Source: Pricia antarctica (GTDB lineage Bacteria; Bacteroidota; Bacteroidia; Flavobacteriales; Flavobacteriaceae). Taken from it: a DNA stretch of 64,000 nt. This document shows, one piece after another, positions 1-9,326 of this stretch (its first letter is position 1; each line of letters starts with the position of its first letter). A model generated the notes under the pieces. It worked only from the letters and a program-made list of their open reading frames with translations. It did no database searches and was not told the origin of the DNA. The stretch covers positions 1-64,000 of the forward strand of contig DRGL01000028.1 of the NCBI GenBank assembly GCA_011050085.1, in the 5' to 3' direction. Both the position numbers and the translations under genes were made by a program.

Positions 1-432
1 AAGAATATTGGGGAAATCACGGTACGCTCATCGTTGACGGACTTTACATTCTTGGTTTCAGAATCGATTCTTGAAAATCAGACACAGCTTTTAGAGGAAG
101 TCAACAAGAACAAGGAAGTATTTTATACTTCTTCGCGTGGCGTGAATGAATTGAATATTGTGGTTAGTAATAGCCTGGATACTATTATTGAATCCCTTTT
201 TGAAAATGAACGCTGTACCCAAAAGGCGGAAAACCTGTCCTCAATTACCGTCAAACTACCTGCGGAAAATGTATCTGTACCCGGTATTTATTATTTTATA
301 TTTCAACGATTGGCCTGGGAGGGAATCGTGCTTTACGAAGTGATTTCGACCACAAACGAGTTCACTATCTTGGTTGATGACAATCAAGTTGACGTCGCCT
401 TTAAGACCATCAAAGATTTGAAGACGTTGTAA
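1..432 (+). CDS. ACT-domain protein, aspartokinase-like regulatory C-terminus (5' truncated)
   Basis: The reading frame is open to the left edge of the window, so the start lies outside; about 143 residues are visible. The C-terminal half contains the pattern of an ACT domain: a stretch with VPGIYYFIFQRLAWEGI followed by VISTTNEFTILVDD, which matches the beta-alpha-beta order seen in aspartokinase regulatory domains. From memory, Flavobacteriaceae carry a stand-alone protein of about 240 residues, often annotated as aspartate kinase but lacking the kinase domain, that ends in just this way. I see no catalytic kinase motif in the visible part. The likely role is amino-acid sensing; the exact ligand cannot be read from the sequence. 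The call of an ACT domain is fairly sure; the link to aspartokinase is an inference. Confidence 0.6.
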   Translation, partial: KNIGEITVRSSLTDFTFLVSESILENQTQLLEEVNKNKEVFYTSSRGVNELNIVVSNSLDTIIESLFENERCTQKAENLSSITVKLPAENVSVPGIYYFIFQRLAWEGIVLYEVISTTNEFTILVDDNQVDVAFKTIKDLKTL

Positions 433-503
433 GACTTAAGGGTATAAAAAACGTATGGTTTATAGTAAAAAACGCTAAGCCAAAAAATTCTAAATCAGGC
501 TGT

Positions 504-1823
504 TTATTTCTTTAAAAATGCCACTACCTCCTTATCATTCTCCGGTTTAGAGACAATTCTTTTGTCTGCATCCAAGATAAAAAAGGTTGGGGTTTTATGT
601 ATATCGAAGATTTTGGCATAACGGCTGTCCCAATGATCAAGTGCCAGCACATGTTCAAAATCAGATAGTTTGGCCGATTCGTTTCCCCAAGGTTGTTGAG
701 CGTCTTCAAGACCGATTGCTATTGTTTTTACATTAGGATATTGCTTCAATCTTTCATGTAGCGGGGGTAGTTCGCTTAGGCAATGCGAACAAGTGCTGCT
801 CCAAAAGACTAGAATGTAGTAGTCAGCACCCTCCATCCCACTAAGTCTCTTGGTAGTATTATCATCTTCCCAAGTTATTTCAGGTGGTATGGCACCGATT
901 TGCAGATGATTTTGGATTTCCATTTCATTTACTATTTTTTGATTACCAGTCTCTTGGGCCAAAGGTTTTATAAAGGAATTGAATATATAATCGGCAGTGA
1001 TATTGTAGCGCTTGGTAGCCGCTTTATTATATATGGTCTGGAAGATTTGGAAACGATATATTGCATCGGTAGCTTTCAATGCTGAAGCTACTCTGTCAAC
1101 ATTTTGCTGTAGAATTTTTTCTTTCTCGCCTTTCACCATTTTTTCCTTAGTAATGGCTGTAAAAACGTAATTGGACAGCTTGTCCGTCAAGAAGGCTGAG
1201 CCCTGTAAAACAGGATCGTTTACATTGAAATGATCGAAATATTCCTCCATTTTATGCTGGGCATACATTTCACTGGTTTCATATGCTGTGGGAATATAGG
1301 GGCGATTGGCGACTATAAAATGATGGGCCAATAAGCCTTCTGACTCCTTTTCATAGCCATTTTGGGCTGTACTCACTCTAGCGATGAGCTTTTTATAAGT
1401 TTCAGTATCTGTTTCCCCGGATTGGTAAAAATTTATGAAGGCTTGTTTTGCCCCATTGATTTCCCGTAAATAGGCTTCAAATAACTTGTTCTCCTTAGAC
1501 GAGCTAAACGATATCCCCCTTTCAATATCGAAATTCAACTGTACATCTTCCTTTCCGTTATAAATAACGTCAAAGTAAAATTCCTCTTGTGGTACGGCAT
1601 ATACCAATCGATATGTTCCTGGTGCTGCCTCTTTGGGAAGGGATAGATTAAATTCCCCATTTTTGACTGCGGTATCAGCGGTGTAAGCCTGTTCTCCTAC
1701 CTTGAGATGATAAGCAATCAACCACTTGTATTCATTTGCTGGGGTAAATGTTCCAGAAATAGTATGCTGAGCATTGATGACTACACCGGAAAGTATCAAG
1801 ATTAAAACCGTTAATTTTTTCAT
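504..1823 (-). CDS. Exported thioredoxin-like (TlpA/ResA-type) protein
   Basis: This 439-residue protein starts with a clear Sec signal peptide (MKKLTVLILILSGVVINAQ). The N-terminal part resembles the beta-rich DUF4369-type module found before thioredoxin domains in Bacteroidota; a helical middle section follows. The last 100 residues are a thioredoxin fold with the redox motif STCSHC (the two cysteines at about 345 and 348) and the cis-proline segment KTPTFF. Such proteins act in the periplasm as thiol-disulfide reductases, for example in cytochrome maturation or oxidative repair. No ccm or other redox gene lies beside it, so the partner is unknown. It is transcribed alone on the minus strand, and its neighbour upstream is more than 500 bp away. 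Confidence 0.85.
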   Translation of the reverse strand: MKKLTVLILILSGVVINAQHTISGTFTPANEYKWLIAYHLKVGEQAYTADTAVKNGEFNLSLPKEAAPGTYRLVYAVPQEEFYFDVIYNGKEDVQLNFDIERGISFSSSKENKLFEAYLREINGAKQAFINFYQSGETDTETYKKLIARVSTAQNGYEKESEGLLAHHFIVANRPYIPTAYETSEMYAQHKMEEYFDHFNVNDPVLQGSAFLTDKLSNYVFTAITKEKMVKGEKEKILQQNVDRVASALKATDAIYRFQIFQTIYNKAATKRYNITADYIFNSFIKPLAQETGNQKIVNEMEIQNHLQIGAIPPEITWEDDNTTKRLSGMEGADYYILVFWSSTCSHCLSELPPLHERLKQYPNVKTIAIGLEDAQQPWGNESAKLSDFEHVLALDHWDSRYAKIFDIHKTPTFFILDADKRIVSKPENDKEVVAFLKK

Positions 1824-2374
1824 ATAGAGGGATATTAGAAAGCTGCATCAAAATTACTTTTAATACAGCTTTTATACAATGAAAGCTAGAAGGTTCTTTA
1901 AGGTAGCTATTTTAGCAAAGTTTTGGGTAACTATATTTTAAGGCTCGACAACCTCTAATTTAGTCGGTCTTCAGATGCTATCGCTTACTTGGTTTCTTAT
2001 AAATTATTTGGATTTAAGGATATATTGTCCTTGATAATTTTCAAAAGTGTCTTGTGAAAATAATCTTATGTCGTTGTTATTGAAAGTACCGGTATTCCAG
2101 TTTTTATCAACCTATTTTTTTACGAGTTGGGAAAAATCGTACTATATCCTTTCAGGGGGTTGGATGTGCGGATCAGCCCTCACCATTTTTTTTCACCAAT
2201 TAAATAATAATCGTTTGCGGATTGCCATATCCTTGATTAATCGACAAGAAAATGGACAGGGCCTTCCTTCAATCCTATAAAATATCCTTAGAGCTGATAT
2301 ACCTGGTTTCCTTCTCCACTTCAGAATGGATAATGAAAAGCTTATGTTTGAAACCTGAATTCTAACAAACGGTT
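1824..2374. other. Gene-free stretch
   Basis: About 550 bp between two minus-strand genes. It must hold the promoter of the thioredoxin-like gene near its left end. A 77-codon open frame on the plus strand (2047-2280) has no recognisable similarity, no signal peptide typical of this genome and an ordinary intergenic composition, so I do not call it. I see no RNA gene or repeat. Confidence 0.5.
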
Positions 2375-4309
2375 CTAGTCTTTAATCATTTGTTGCTCTT
2401 TCACCTGAAACGGAGCTGGCTGGCAGCAATCTTGCGTACCCCCAACCTCAACGGTAGACGACCCAAAGACCGTGATGTCGGACTTTATAAAATCGTCGGC
2501 TTTGGCCTCATAAATATTGTCCACATATTTTTGGGGATTGCGGTCGATGTAGGGAAACCAGGTGCTATGGATCTGTACCATGATACGATGTCCCTTTTTG
2601 AAAGTATGTAGAATATCCTGTAAACGGAAATCCACATCGGTAGGTTCCCCGGGCACGAAGGGCTCCGGTTTTTCAAAACTGTTTCGGAACCTTCCCCTGA
2701 AAACTTCGGCGCGCACCAGCTGTTGGTAATTACCCATGACAATATTCTCCGGATTATGCTCGTAATTTTCATGGTCGGGCGGATAGACATCAATGACCTT
2801 TACAATAAAATCTGCATCGGTTGTACTGATGGCAACTTTAAGCTTGGCCAAGATTTCTCCAGCGAGGGTTCTATCGGCCTCTAAAGGTTCCGTTTCAAAA
2901 GTCAGTACGTCAGGTCTCCGGGAAGCTTCTCGTTGATCATCTGACATATACCTGCGCGGGGTAAAGGTTAAACCTTCGGTCTGGGAAGTGTAGGGTACGG
3001 GCTTGTTGGGATCACTGGTATATTCAAATTCAGCAGCCTCGTCTACGGGACCGTCAATACTAAGCTTTCCGTTTTTGCCGAAGCCTAGACTTACTGCCTC
3101 AATGTTTTTGGGTGGCCATTGGTCGAAGGTTTTCCATTCTTTCGAACCGGTGTCGAACATATAGGCTTCGGGCAGAGGATCTGAAACCTCAGCCTTCAAA
3201 TGTTTGGCAAAGAATTTCTGCTCGATTTCCTTTAGAAAGAAGGTAGCGATACTATCCCCAAAATAGATATGGTTATGTACGGTCTTACCTTTTTCCCGTG
3301 CCCAGCCACCGTGGTCAAAAGGTCCCATGACAATGGTGTTTTCGGCTTTTGGGCTTGTAGTCTCAATGGTTTTATAAATGTTCAATGGCCCGTAAAGATC
3401 TTCGGCATCGAACCATCCGCCTACGGTCATTACGGCCGGTTTGATGTCGTTCAAATGGGGCAGAATATTTCTTTTCTGCCAGAACTCATCATAATTGGGG
3501 TGTTCCGTTATCTGTTTCCAAAAGAAATTATCATTATGAAATTTTTCGGTGATGTTCTTTAGCGGGCCCATCCTAAGAAAAAAATCATAGGCATCGGGTG
3601 CGGGATTGTCGTACAAGCGCTTCAATTTATCGGTATACCAAGGCTCACGGGTCAAACTATCCTTTTGATAGCCAAAAACGGCAAATGCGGCCGTATAGCT
3701 TTCTAAATAGGCACCTTGGTGATGAAAATCGTCGAAGAAAAAGTCCGCAATCGGTGCTTGCGGAGAAGAGGCCTTCAGTGCTGGGTGCGCATCGATCAAA
3801 CCGGCCGCTGCGTAATGTCCAGGATATGAAATTCCGTAAATACCCACCTTGCCGTTATTCCCTTTAATTTTTTTCACCAGCCAGTCTATCGTATCGTAGG
3901 TATCCGAACTTTCGTCGATATCGGTTTTGTTCTTTGGATTGTTTCCAGGGATGTTTGGCCGCATGTTATCAAAGGTACCGTCAGACATGTACCGCCCACG
4001 AACATCTTGAAAGACCAAAATATACCCGTCTTCTACCAAATATTTGGAAGGATAATTACTGTATTGATAATCGGTATAATTGGATGCATTGTAACAGGTA
4101 CGGTTCATCAATATGGGATACTTTTTAGATGTATCCTTGGGGGTATATACCACTGTGAACAGTTCGGCCCCGTCACGCATGGGAATGCGGTATTCCTGTA
4201 GGTCGTAATTCTGTTTTAACAATAGGGAATCGGAATTCTGGGCACAGGAAATTGCGGACACCAGCAACATATATAGGCAAAAAGCAGTTCGTATGGACAT
4301 CGTATTCAT
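2375..4309 (-). CDS. CocE/NonD (peptidase S15) family hydrolase, exported
   Basis: The 644-residue protein belongs to the X-Pro dipeptidyl-peptidase (S15)/cocaine esterase/glutaryl-7-ACA acylase group. The nucleophile elbow GISYPG places the catalytic serine at about residue 161, and an oxyanion region with QDVRGRYMSDG lies before it, typical of the family. After the alpha/beta-hydrolase domain comes the beta-sandwich PepX_C domain (about residue 360 to the end, with FRGRFRNS and HRIMVQIHSTWFPYIDRNP). A signal peptide ends in SAISC, which may be a lipobox, so the enzyme is probably exported and perhaps lipid-anchored. Family members hydrolyse amide or ester bonds of peptides or acyl compounds; the substrate cannot be told. 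A second in-frame ATG three codons in (4300) is an equally good start. Confidence 0.85.
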   Translation of the reverse strand: MNTMSIRTAFCLYMLLVSAISCAQNSDSLLLKQNYDLQEYRIPMRDGAELFTVVYTPKDTSKKYPILMNRTCYNASNYTDYQYSNYPSKYLVEDGYILVFQDVRGRYMSDGTFDNMRPNIPGNNPKNKTDIDESSDTYDTIDWLVKKIKGNNGKVGIYGISYPGHYAAAGLIDAHPALKASSPQAPIADFFFDDFHHQGAYLESYTAAFAVFGYQKDSLTREPWYTDKLKRLYDNPAPDAYDFFLRMGPLKNITEKFHNDNFFWKQITEHPNYDEFWQKRNILPHLNDIKPAVMTVGGWFDAEDLYGPLNIYKTIETTSPKAENTIVMGPFDHGGWAREKGKTVHNHIYFGDSIATFFLKEIEQKFFAKHLKAEVSDPLPEAYMFDTGSKEWKTFDQWPPKNIEAVSLGFGKNGKLSIDGPVDEAAEFEYTSDPNKPVPYTSQTEGLTFTPRRYMSDDQREASRRPDVLTFETEPLEADRTLAGEILAKLKVAISTTDADFIVKVIDVYPPDHENYEHNPENIVMGNYQQLVRAEVFRGRFRNSFEKPEPFVPGEPTDVDFRLQDILHTFKKGHRIMVQIHSTWFPYIDRNPQKYVDNIYEAKADDFIKSDITVFGSSTVEVGGTQDCCQPAPFQVKEQQMIKD

Positions 4310-4444
4310 TTAAGTGAAATCTAAATTAGTAAAACTCAGCTCAGAATTATAGATTAAGACAAATGATTGTTTAGTTTTAGTGTCCGTATCGGCATTCCGA
4401 AAATCCGTGAATTCGGTGATGGCATACGCAAATGACCTCTCGGT

Positions 4445-5722
4445 TCAATTTTCTTTTGCAGACGCACCATATACAGCGTCGCGAAAAGCTTTATGCAATC
4501 CGATTTGGTCATAGGGCATAAGCTGTACAAATAGCACGGCTGTTACATCATTAACAGGGTCGACCCAGAATAGGGTGCTGGCCGCGCCGTCCCAAAAGAA
4601 TTCCCCGACAACGCCGTAGTTTTCTTCTGCAGAAGCTGGTGGTGCTGTTCGAACCGCAAAGTCGATTCCGAAACCAACCTGGCCTTTACTAGGTAAAAAA
4701 TGGCGTTCGGTGATGCTATCTGCCAATTGGTTGGTGGCCATCAGTTTTATGGTCTCGGGTTTTAGTATCGTAACGGAATCCAAGCTGCCTTCGTGCACTA
4801 ACATCTGGGCGAATTTCATATAATCGTCTACGGTAGATGTCAGTCCGGATCCGCCACGCGTCATAGGCCATTTTTCAAGATAATTGGAGTAGGTAATCGT
4901 ATCACGTTCTAAGGAACCTTCGCCAGTTCTGCGATACAGGGCGGCAAATTGATCTCGATCTTCTTCGGGAATAAAATAGCGGGTTTCATTCATATTTAAA
5001 GGATCGAGCACATGTTCGCGCACGTAATCGGCATAGGGCTGGCCGGAAATTCGCTCCACCATAAAAGCTTGGACATCGACACAGGGGCCATACAACCATT
5101 GCTCTCCTGGACTAAATGCCAAAGGCGTATCACCCATTTTTTCTGCCATCTGTACTAAGGTATTTTCACGGTTCAGGGCATCTGCTTCAGCTACTATTTT
5201 CCCGAGTCCGGTATCGTCCGAAGCCCCAAAACCGGCCGTATGTCGGGTCAGGTCACGGATGGTCATTTCCCTTTTAGGGTCTTCTAAAATCGGTTTTCCG
5301 GAAGCATCTTCGCCGGCGTACACTTTCATATCTACAAATTCAGGGGCGTATTTGGATACGGGGTCGTCTAAATCGAATTTACCTTCTTCATATAGGGTCA
5401 TTAAGGCGACACCCGTTATGGGCTTGGTCATCGAATAAATCTGTACGATGGTATTGCGGTCCATCGGTTTCTTAGCCTCACGGTCGGCCATTCCGAATGC
5501 ATTGTAGTAGACTTCTTGTCCATTTTCATAAATCAGGGCCGAAACGCCAGAGATATTCCCGGAATCTACGAATTGTTGTAAGGCATCATCTATTCGCGTC
5601 TTTGCGGAATCATTGATAACAGTTTGCGGTTCTTCGTTTTCAAGGGCTGCTTTTGGTGTCTCCTTACAAGCGGATAGTGAGAGAAAGAAAATGCATAGGC
5701 AGTAAAAAAAATGTGATTTCAT
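4445..5722 (-). CDS. Serine hydrolase of the beta-lactamase/class C (PF00144) family, lipoprotein
   Basis: I choose the ATG at 5722 because it gives a clean lipoprotein signal (MKSHFFYCLCIFFLSLSAC) whose lipobox LSAC would anchor the protein; an upstream in-frame start adds 14 residues with no signal character. The mature protein carries the SxxK nucleophile motif as YSMTK (Ser97, Lys100) and a tyrosine motif WLYGPCVDV in place of the usual YxN. The fold is that of esterases and D-Ala-D-Ala carboxypeptidase-like enzymes rather than resistance beta-lactamases. It faces the same way as the S15 hydrolase with about 135 bp between them, so they may be co-transcribed or merely neighbours. The substrate is unknown. 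Confidence 0.85.
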   Translation of the reverse strand: MKSHFFYCLCIFFLSLSACKETPKAALENEEPQTVINDSAKTRIDDALQQFVDSGNISGVSALIYENGQEVYYNAFGMADREAKKPMDRNTIVQIYSMTKPITGVALMTLYEEGKFDLDDPVSKYAPEFVDMKVYAGEDASGKPILEDPKREMTIRDLTRHTAGFGASDDTGLGKIVAEADALNRENTLVQMAEKMGDTPLAFSPGEQWLYGPCVDVQAFMVERISGQPYADYVREHVLDPLNMNETRYFIPEEDRDQFAALYRRTGEGSLERDTITYSNYLEKWPMTRGGSGLTSTVDDYMKFAQMLVHEGSLDSVTILKPETIKLMATNQLADSITERHFLPSKGQVGFGIDFAVRTAPPASAEENYGVVGEFFWDGAASTLFWVDPVNDVTAVLFVQLMPYDQIGLHKAFRDAVYGASAKEN

Positions 5723-6071
5723 GATTTTTGATTTTAGAAGTAGCGGATGTCGAGGAATTGGCATTTATTTTTTTGTGCAGTTTTATTTTGGAATCATATT
5801 ACTTTGGCTAGGCAACCGATATTTTAGGCTTTCCTATTTTAATGGTCTAGTCATTAATTTGTTTTGCCTTATGGCGGAACTTAAAAATGAGAAATAGGTC
5901 TTTAAATGAAACCAATCGCTTTGCTTCTAAATAAAGGAAATCTTTTAAGTGTGTGCGAAATCAGATGAAACTCCTTACCAAATATAGACTTTTAACACTG
6001 AATTTAATTCACATAAAAAACAGGTTGAAGCCATAGATAAAAAATCTTTGGAACATTAGGCGTAAGCGTTT
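5723..6071. other. Gene-free stretch
   Basis: About 350 bp between minus-strand genes. It should contain the promoter of the serine hydrolase. AT-rich, without a clear hairpin terminator, RNA gene or repeat that I can see. Confidence 0.5.
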
Positions 6072-7103
6072 TTAAATGGGCCGATATTCAAAAGTGGCCT
6101 TTACGACGCCATGGTCTGACGTACCGGTTTGTTTGTGGTTGTCGGTATTGAGATGGTCGTTGGTGATTTCCATGCCCTTATAGGCCCAGATGCGTTTTCT
6201 AGACGCATCATAAAATTCTTGGGACACCAAAATATGATCTAAAGATTCCTTGATATTCTGGTAGATATGGGTGTAGTAGACATCCCGTAAGCTCCGGTAC
6301 TCTTCCAAGGTGGCAACCGTATAAAGGCCGGTATCGGTTCCCCCTTTGCTCAGTCCGCTAACGAGGTAATTGGGTTGACCAGTCAGAATGTTCAGGGTGT
6401 TACTTAGCTGACTATCATTTAAATCTCCGATTACAACAAGAGGTCTATCGGTATCCTTAAGTTCTTCTATAATAAGCATGCGTAGGGCCGAAGCCTCTGC
6501 AGAACGGCGAATAGTAGAAATCGTATAGCCCAAATGCGTTCTATGGCGTTTGTAAAAATCGGTATCCGCTCGGTACCACCCCTCGCGCCAGATGTCTGAT
6601 GGCGATTTTGATTTGAGGTGGGCTACATATATAGAAATTGATTCTCCCTCGGCCCGAGGTTTTATGCTAAAACGTAAAGCCGGCCTCGAAAATTTATCGA
6701 TGCTGATTTTCATATCCGGCGTCTGGGGGTCATCTCCTGTACTTTGCAAAATGAAATTTTCAGGAAAATTGACCATCCACTCCGGTTCGCCATCTAAAAG
6801 TCCTTTTTCTACTGCTGCGGCGCATACAATTCTGCTGCCATTGTGATTTGGCGGGGTCAAAATATCATAATCATCCGCTAGGCCCGCTTTCTCAAAAACG
6901 GCTTTAAGCGCATCTTCATGCCAAAGCTCTTGAAACCCCCATACCCTTGCGGGCATTGTTTTAAGGATAGTGGCTGCCCATTCGATTTTCCGGTCGTATT
7001 CCTCCTGACTCCAGCCATCGGTATCCTGATAAATAGCTTTTCCAGGAAGGTTGAGGTTGTAGAGGTTAAAAGATGCGAAACTTATCTGGGTTCTAGCTGC
7101 CAT
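6072..7103 (-). CDS. Endonuclease/exonuclease/phosphatase (EEP) family protein
   Basis: The 343-residue protein shows the full series of EEP catalytic motifs: ASFNLYNLN at the N-terminus, the metal-binding glutamate in GFQELW, the HLKSKSP segment, VVIGDLND with Asp/Asn, LDHILVS and the final SDHGVV. No signal peptide is seen, so it is probably cytoplasmic. Family members cleave phosphodiester bonds in DNA, RNA, inositol phosphates or lipids; the substrate is not evident. Its start lies only 5 bp after the stop of the inactive M16 homologue, so it is the last gene of an M16-M16-EEP operon. A second, clearly different EEP protein sits at the right end of the window. Confidence 0.85.
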   Translation of the reverse strand: MAARTQISFASFNLYNLNLPGKAIYQDTDGWSQEEYDRKIEWAATILKTMPARVWGFQELWHEDALKAVFEKAGLADDYDILTPPNHNGSRIVCAAAVEKGLLDGEPEWMVNFPENFILQSTGDDPQTPDMKISIDKFSRPALRFSIKPRAEGESISIYVAHLKSKSPSDIWREGWYRADTDFYKRHRTHLGYTISTIRRSAEASALRMLIIEELKDTDRPLVVIGDLNDSQLSNTLNILTGQPNYLVSGLSKGGTDTGLYTVATLEEYRSLRDVYYTHIYQNIKESLDHILVSQEFYDASRKRIWAYKGMEITNDHLNTDNHKQTGTSDHGVVKATFEYRPI

Positions 7104-7108
7104 GAATT

Positions 7109-9184
7109 CTACTCAAAATCAGAATCTGAAACGCCTTCGTTTATCTTAATTTCGTTGACCTTAAAATCAAAATGCTGCGGCCCGACGGTTTGGCTTAATG
7201 TAAATGGGAATTGAATGCCTGAAACCTCTTGATAGTCTTGGTAATTAATGGTGCTGGTCATTGGTTGCCCACCCATATCAGCCATGGTCGTTTCCTGAAT
7301 TTTGAGTCCGGTTTCCATATCGTAGTAAGCCGTTTTCTCTTCGGACAACTTTAGCTTGTATGCTTTTTTACCGTCGATTGTTTCAATGCCTTCAAATTTA
7401 ATTGTTGCATCGGACAAATAGCTCAATTCAGGAAAAGGTATAGCTTCTTCCTTGACTTTTATGATTTCTTCTTCGCCCATATCCTTGCGTTGACCTTGCA
7501 TCACGACGTAGCCTTTTTTACCGTCGAAGACTTGTTTATTCATTGAGTTGTCACCGACCGCAACATCTTGCATAAACTTTCCGTCCGCCGTTTTTTTCAT
7601 TTCAAGGTTTAATTTCATCCCTTGCATTTCAGCCTCTGCGGTCATGACATATGATTCGATGTCCGATAGTTTTTCTTGGCCGCCAATAGCTTCGAGGTAT
7701 TTGTTCAGCACATCGTCAACACCAACACCTTCAGGCATCGCGGCTACTCCGGATTCCGGCTTTTCGATGGGTTCTGCATTTTTATCAAAATACTTGACGG
7801 GCACTTTTTTTCCGTTGAATAGTATATTCTCAAGATTGGGAAGCACTTCACTAGCCTTGCCCGTTACCACTATACGGGTCTTTTCTGGTTTTATGTATTT
7901 CTTTGCCGCTTTCTGTACATCATCAACGGTAACCGCGTTAATACGTTCGAGATAGGTCTTGTAAAAATCCTTAGGAAGGTCTTCGGTCTCAATATCAAGT
8001 GCATATTCGGCAATGGTCTGTGGATCTTCTAGTGCCATCACAAATCGACCGGTATATTTAGCCTTTGTGTTTTCAAGTTCTTCTTTGCTTACAGGTGATT
8101 TTCTGATTAACTCTATTTCATTCAATAGTTCTACGACCGAACTATCGGTAACCGCGTTTCGCACACTGGCGACTGCCCTGAAACGTGAGGGACCGTATTT
8201 ATCATTACCCAAACCGGAATAGGATCCGTACGTATACCCCTTGTCTTCACGTAGGTTGAGAAAGAGCCTGCCTTCACCACCCCCACCTAGAATTTCGTTG
8301 GCCAATAGGGCAGGAAGGTAGTCTGGATCTTTCATTTTTAACGCTACCAAGTTTTCTGCGGTGATTTCAGATTGCACCGCATTGGGCACGTCGATAAAGT
8401 TAATTTGTGTGTACAGCGCATCCGAAGGACTAGTAAAACCTAGTGATGGCGGGGTCCCTTTCGTCCAAGGGGTAAAATATTCCTGAACCAATTTTTTTAC
8501 CTCTTTGAATTTCACGTCACCGACAACCACCAGATATGCGTTTGCCGGTAGAAAATAATTGGCGTAAAACTTTTCGACGTCTTCTAAAGTCACTTTGTTT
8601 ACAGATTCTTCCGTAGAGAATTCACCGTAAGGATGTGCTTTGGTATAGGCCAATGCACCGGCAACGTTTCCGGCTATGGCTTTTACATCTTTTTCCTCGG
8701 ATTTCAGGTTGGTCAACATTTTTTGTTTCTCCTTTTCGAAATCCTCCTGTATAAAATTGGGATGGATTGCGGCATCGGCCATAAGCTCTAGTATCCTTGG
8801 AAAATATTTGGACAAGGCGCTAGTGTAGGCACTTTGTGAACCGAAGTTGATTCGCGCACCAAGAAAATCTACTTCCTCATTGAACTCGTCTTTCGGAATA
8901 GTTTTCGAACCTTGCCCCAAAAGGCTTCCGGTTAGTGATGATACACCGGCTTTATCGCCCTCCAGAACGGGGGCATTGTCAATTAGTAATTGTATCGAAA
9001 CCCGCGGCAATTTATGGTTTTCGACAACCAAGACCTTTAATCCGTTCTTCATGTCAAAGGTCTGCGGATCTTCGAGGTTAATTTCGGGTGCCGGCCCAGC
9101 CTCAGGCTTTTTGCTACGGTCTATTTGTGCAAACGTATTTAGCATCAGGAAGCTAACGAATAGTGTTGTATATATTTTTTTCAT
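7109..9184 (-). CDS. Inactive M16 peptidase homologue with C-terminal LolA-like domain
   Basis: Start taken at 9184, where the protein begins MKKIYTTLFVSFLMLNTFAQ, a good Sec signal; the longer frame adds ten residues without signal features. Residues about 30-470 form an M16 (insulinase/pitrilysin) pair of domains, but where active members have HxxEH this one reads VSSLTGSLLGQGSKT, so it cannot bind zinc in the usual way. It keeps the R/Y-rich substrate motif region GYTYGSYSG. After a proline-rich linker comes an extra domain of about 200 residues, with LNKYLEAIGGQEKL and beta-rich repeats, resembling outer-membrane lipoprotein-sorting/LolA-like beta sheets. Active and inactive M16 subunits commonly form a heterodimer; the gene directly upstream encodes the active one. 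Confidence 0.85.
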   Translation of the reverse strand: MKKIYTTLFVSFLMLNTFAQIDRSKKPEAGPAPEINLEDPQTFDMKNGLKVLVVENHKLPRVSIQLLIDNAPVLEGDKAGVSSLTGSLLGQGSKTIPKDEFNEEVDFLGARINFGSQSAYTSALSKYFPRILELMADAAIHPNFIQEDFEKEKQKMLTNLKSEEKDVKAIAGNVAGALAYTKAHPYGEFSTEESVNKVTLEDVEKFYANYFLPANAYLVVVGDVKFKEVKKLVQEYFTPWTKGTPPSLGFTSPSDALYTQINFIDVPNAVQSEITAENLVALKMKDPDYLPALLANEILGGGGEGRLFLNLREDKGYTYGSYSGLGNDKYGPSRFRAVASVRNAVTDSSVVELLNEIELIRKSPVSKEELENTKAKYTGRFVMALEDPQTIAEYALDIETEDLPKDFYKTYLERINAVTVDDVQKAAKKYIKPEKTRIVVTGKASEVLPNLENILFNGKKVPVKYFDKNAEPIEKPESGVAAMPEGVGVDDVLNKYLEAIGGQEKLSDIESYVMTAEAEMQGMKLNLEMKKTADGKFMQDVAVGDNSMNKQVFDGKKGYVVMQGQRKDMGEEEIIKVKEEAIPFPELSYLSDATIKFEGIETIDGKKAYKLKLSEEKTAYYDMETGLKIQETTMADMGGQPMTSTINYQDYQEVSGIQFPFTLSQTVGPQHFDFKVNEIKINEGVSDSDFE

Positions 9185-9326
9185 TTTTATGTGTTTTACA
9201 ATGCTCTTGGCCAAAGCCTTAGTGGAATTAAGCAGCGTTTAATGTATTAGGTTAAGTTCCCGACTATTTTTAAGTTGGTATTCATCAATTTTAGAATGCA
9301 GTGCCCAAAATTTATCGACTAGTCCT

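Noticed and set aside
2047-2280. 77-codon open frame on the plus strand
   Set aside because: No family pattern, no promoter box, and amino-acid composition like random AT-rich sequence.
3598-3867. Open frame antisense to the S15 hydrolase
   Set aside because: Fully inside a clear coding gene on the other strand and without any protein-like motif; a frame shadow.
4445-5722. Antibiotic-resistance beta-lactamase
   Set aside because: The SxxK fold is shared by esterases and carboxypeptidases; the tyrosine motif differs from class C enzymes and there is no ampR-like neighbour.
7548-7955. 135-codon open frame antisense to the inactive M16 gene
   Set aside because: Serine- and phenylalanine-rich translation typical of the antisense of Glu/Lys-rich genes.
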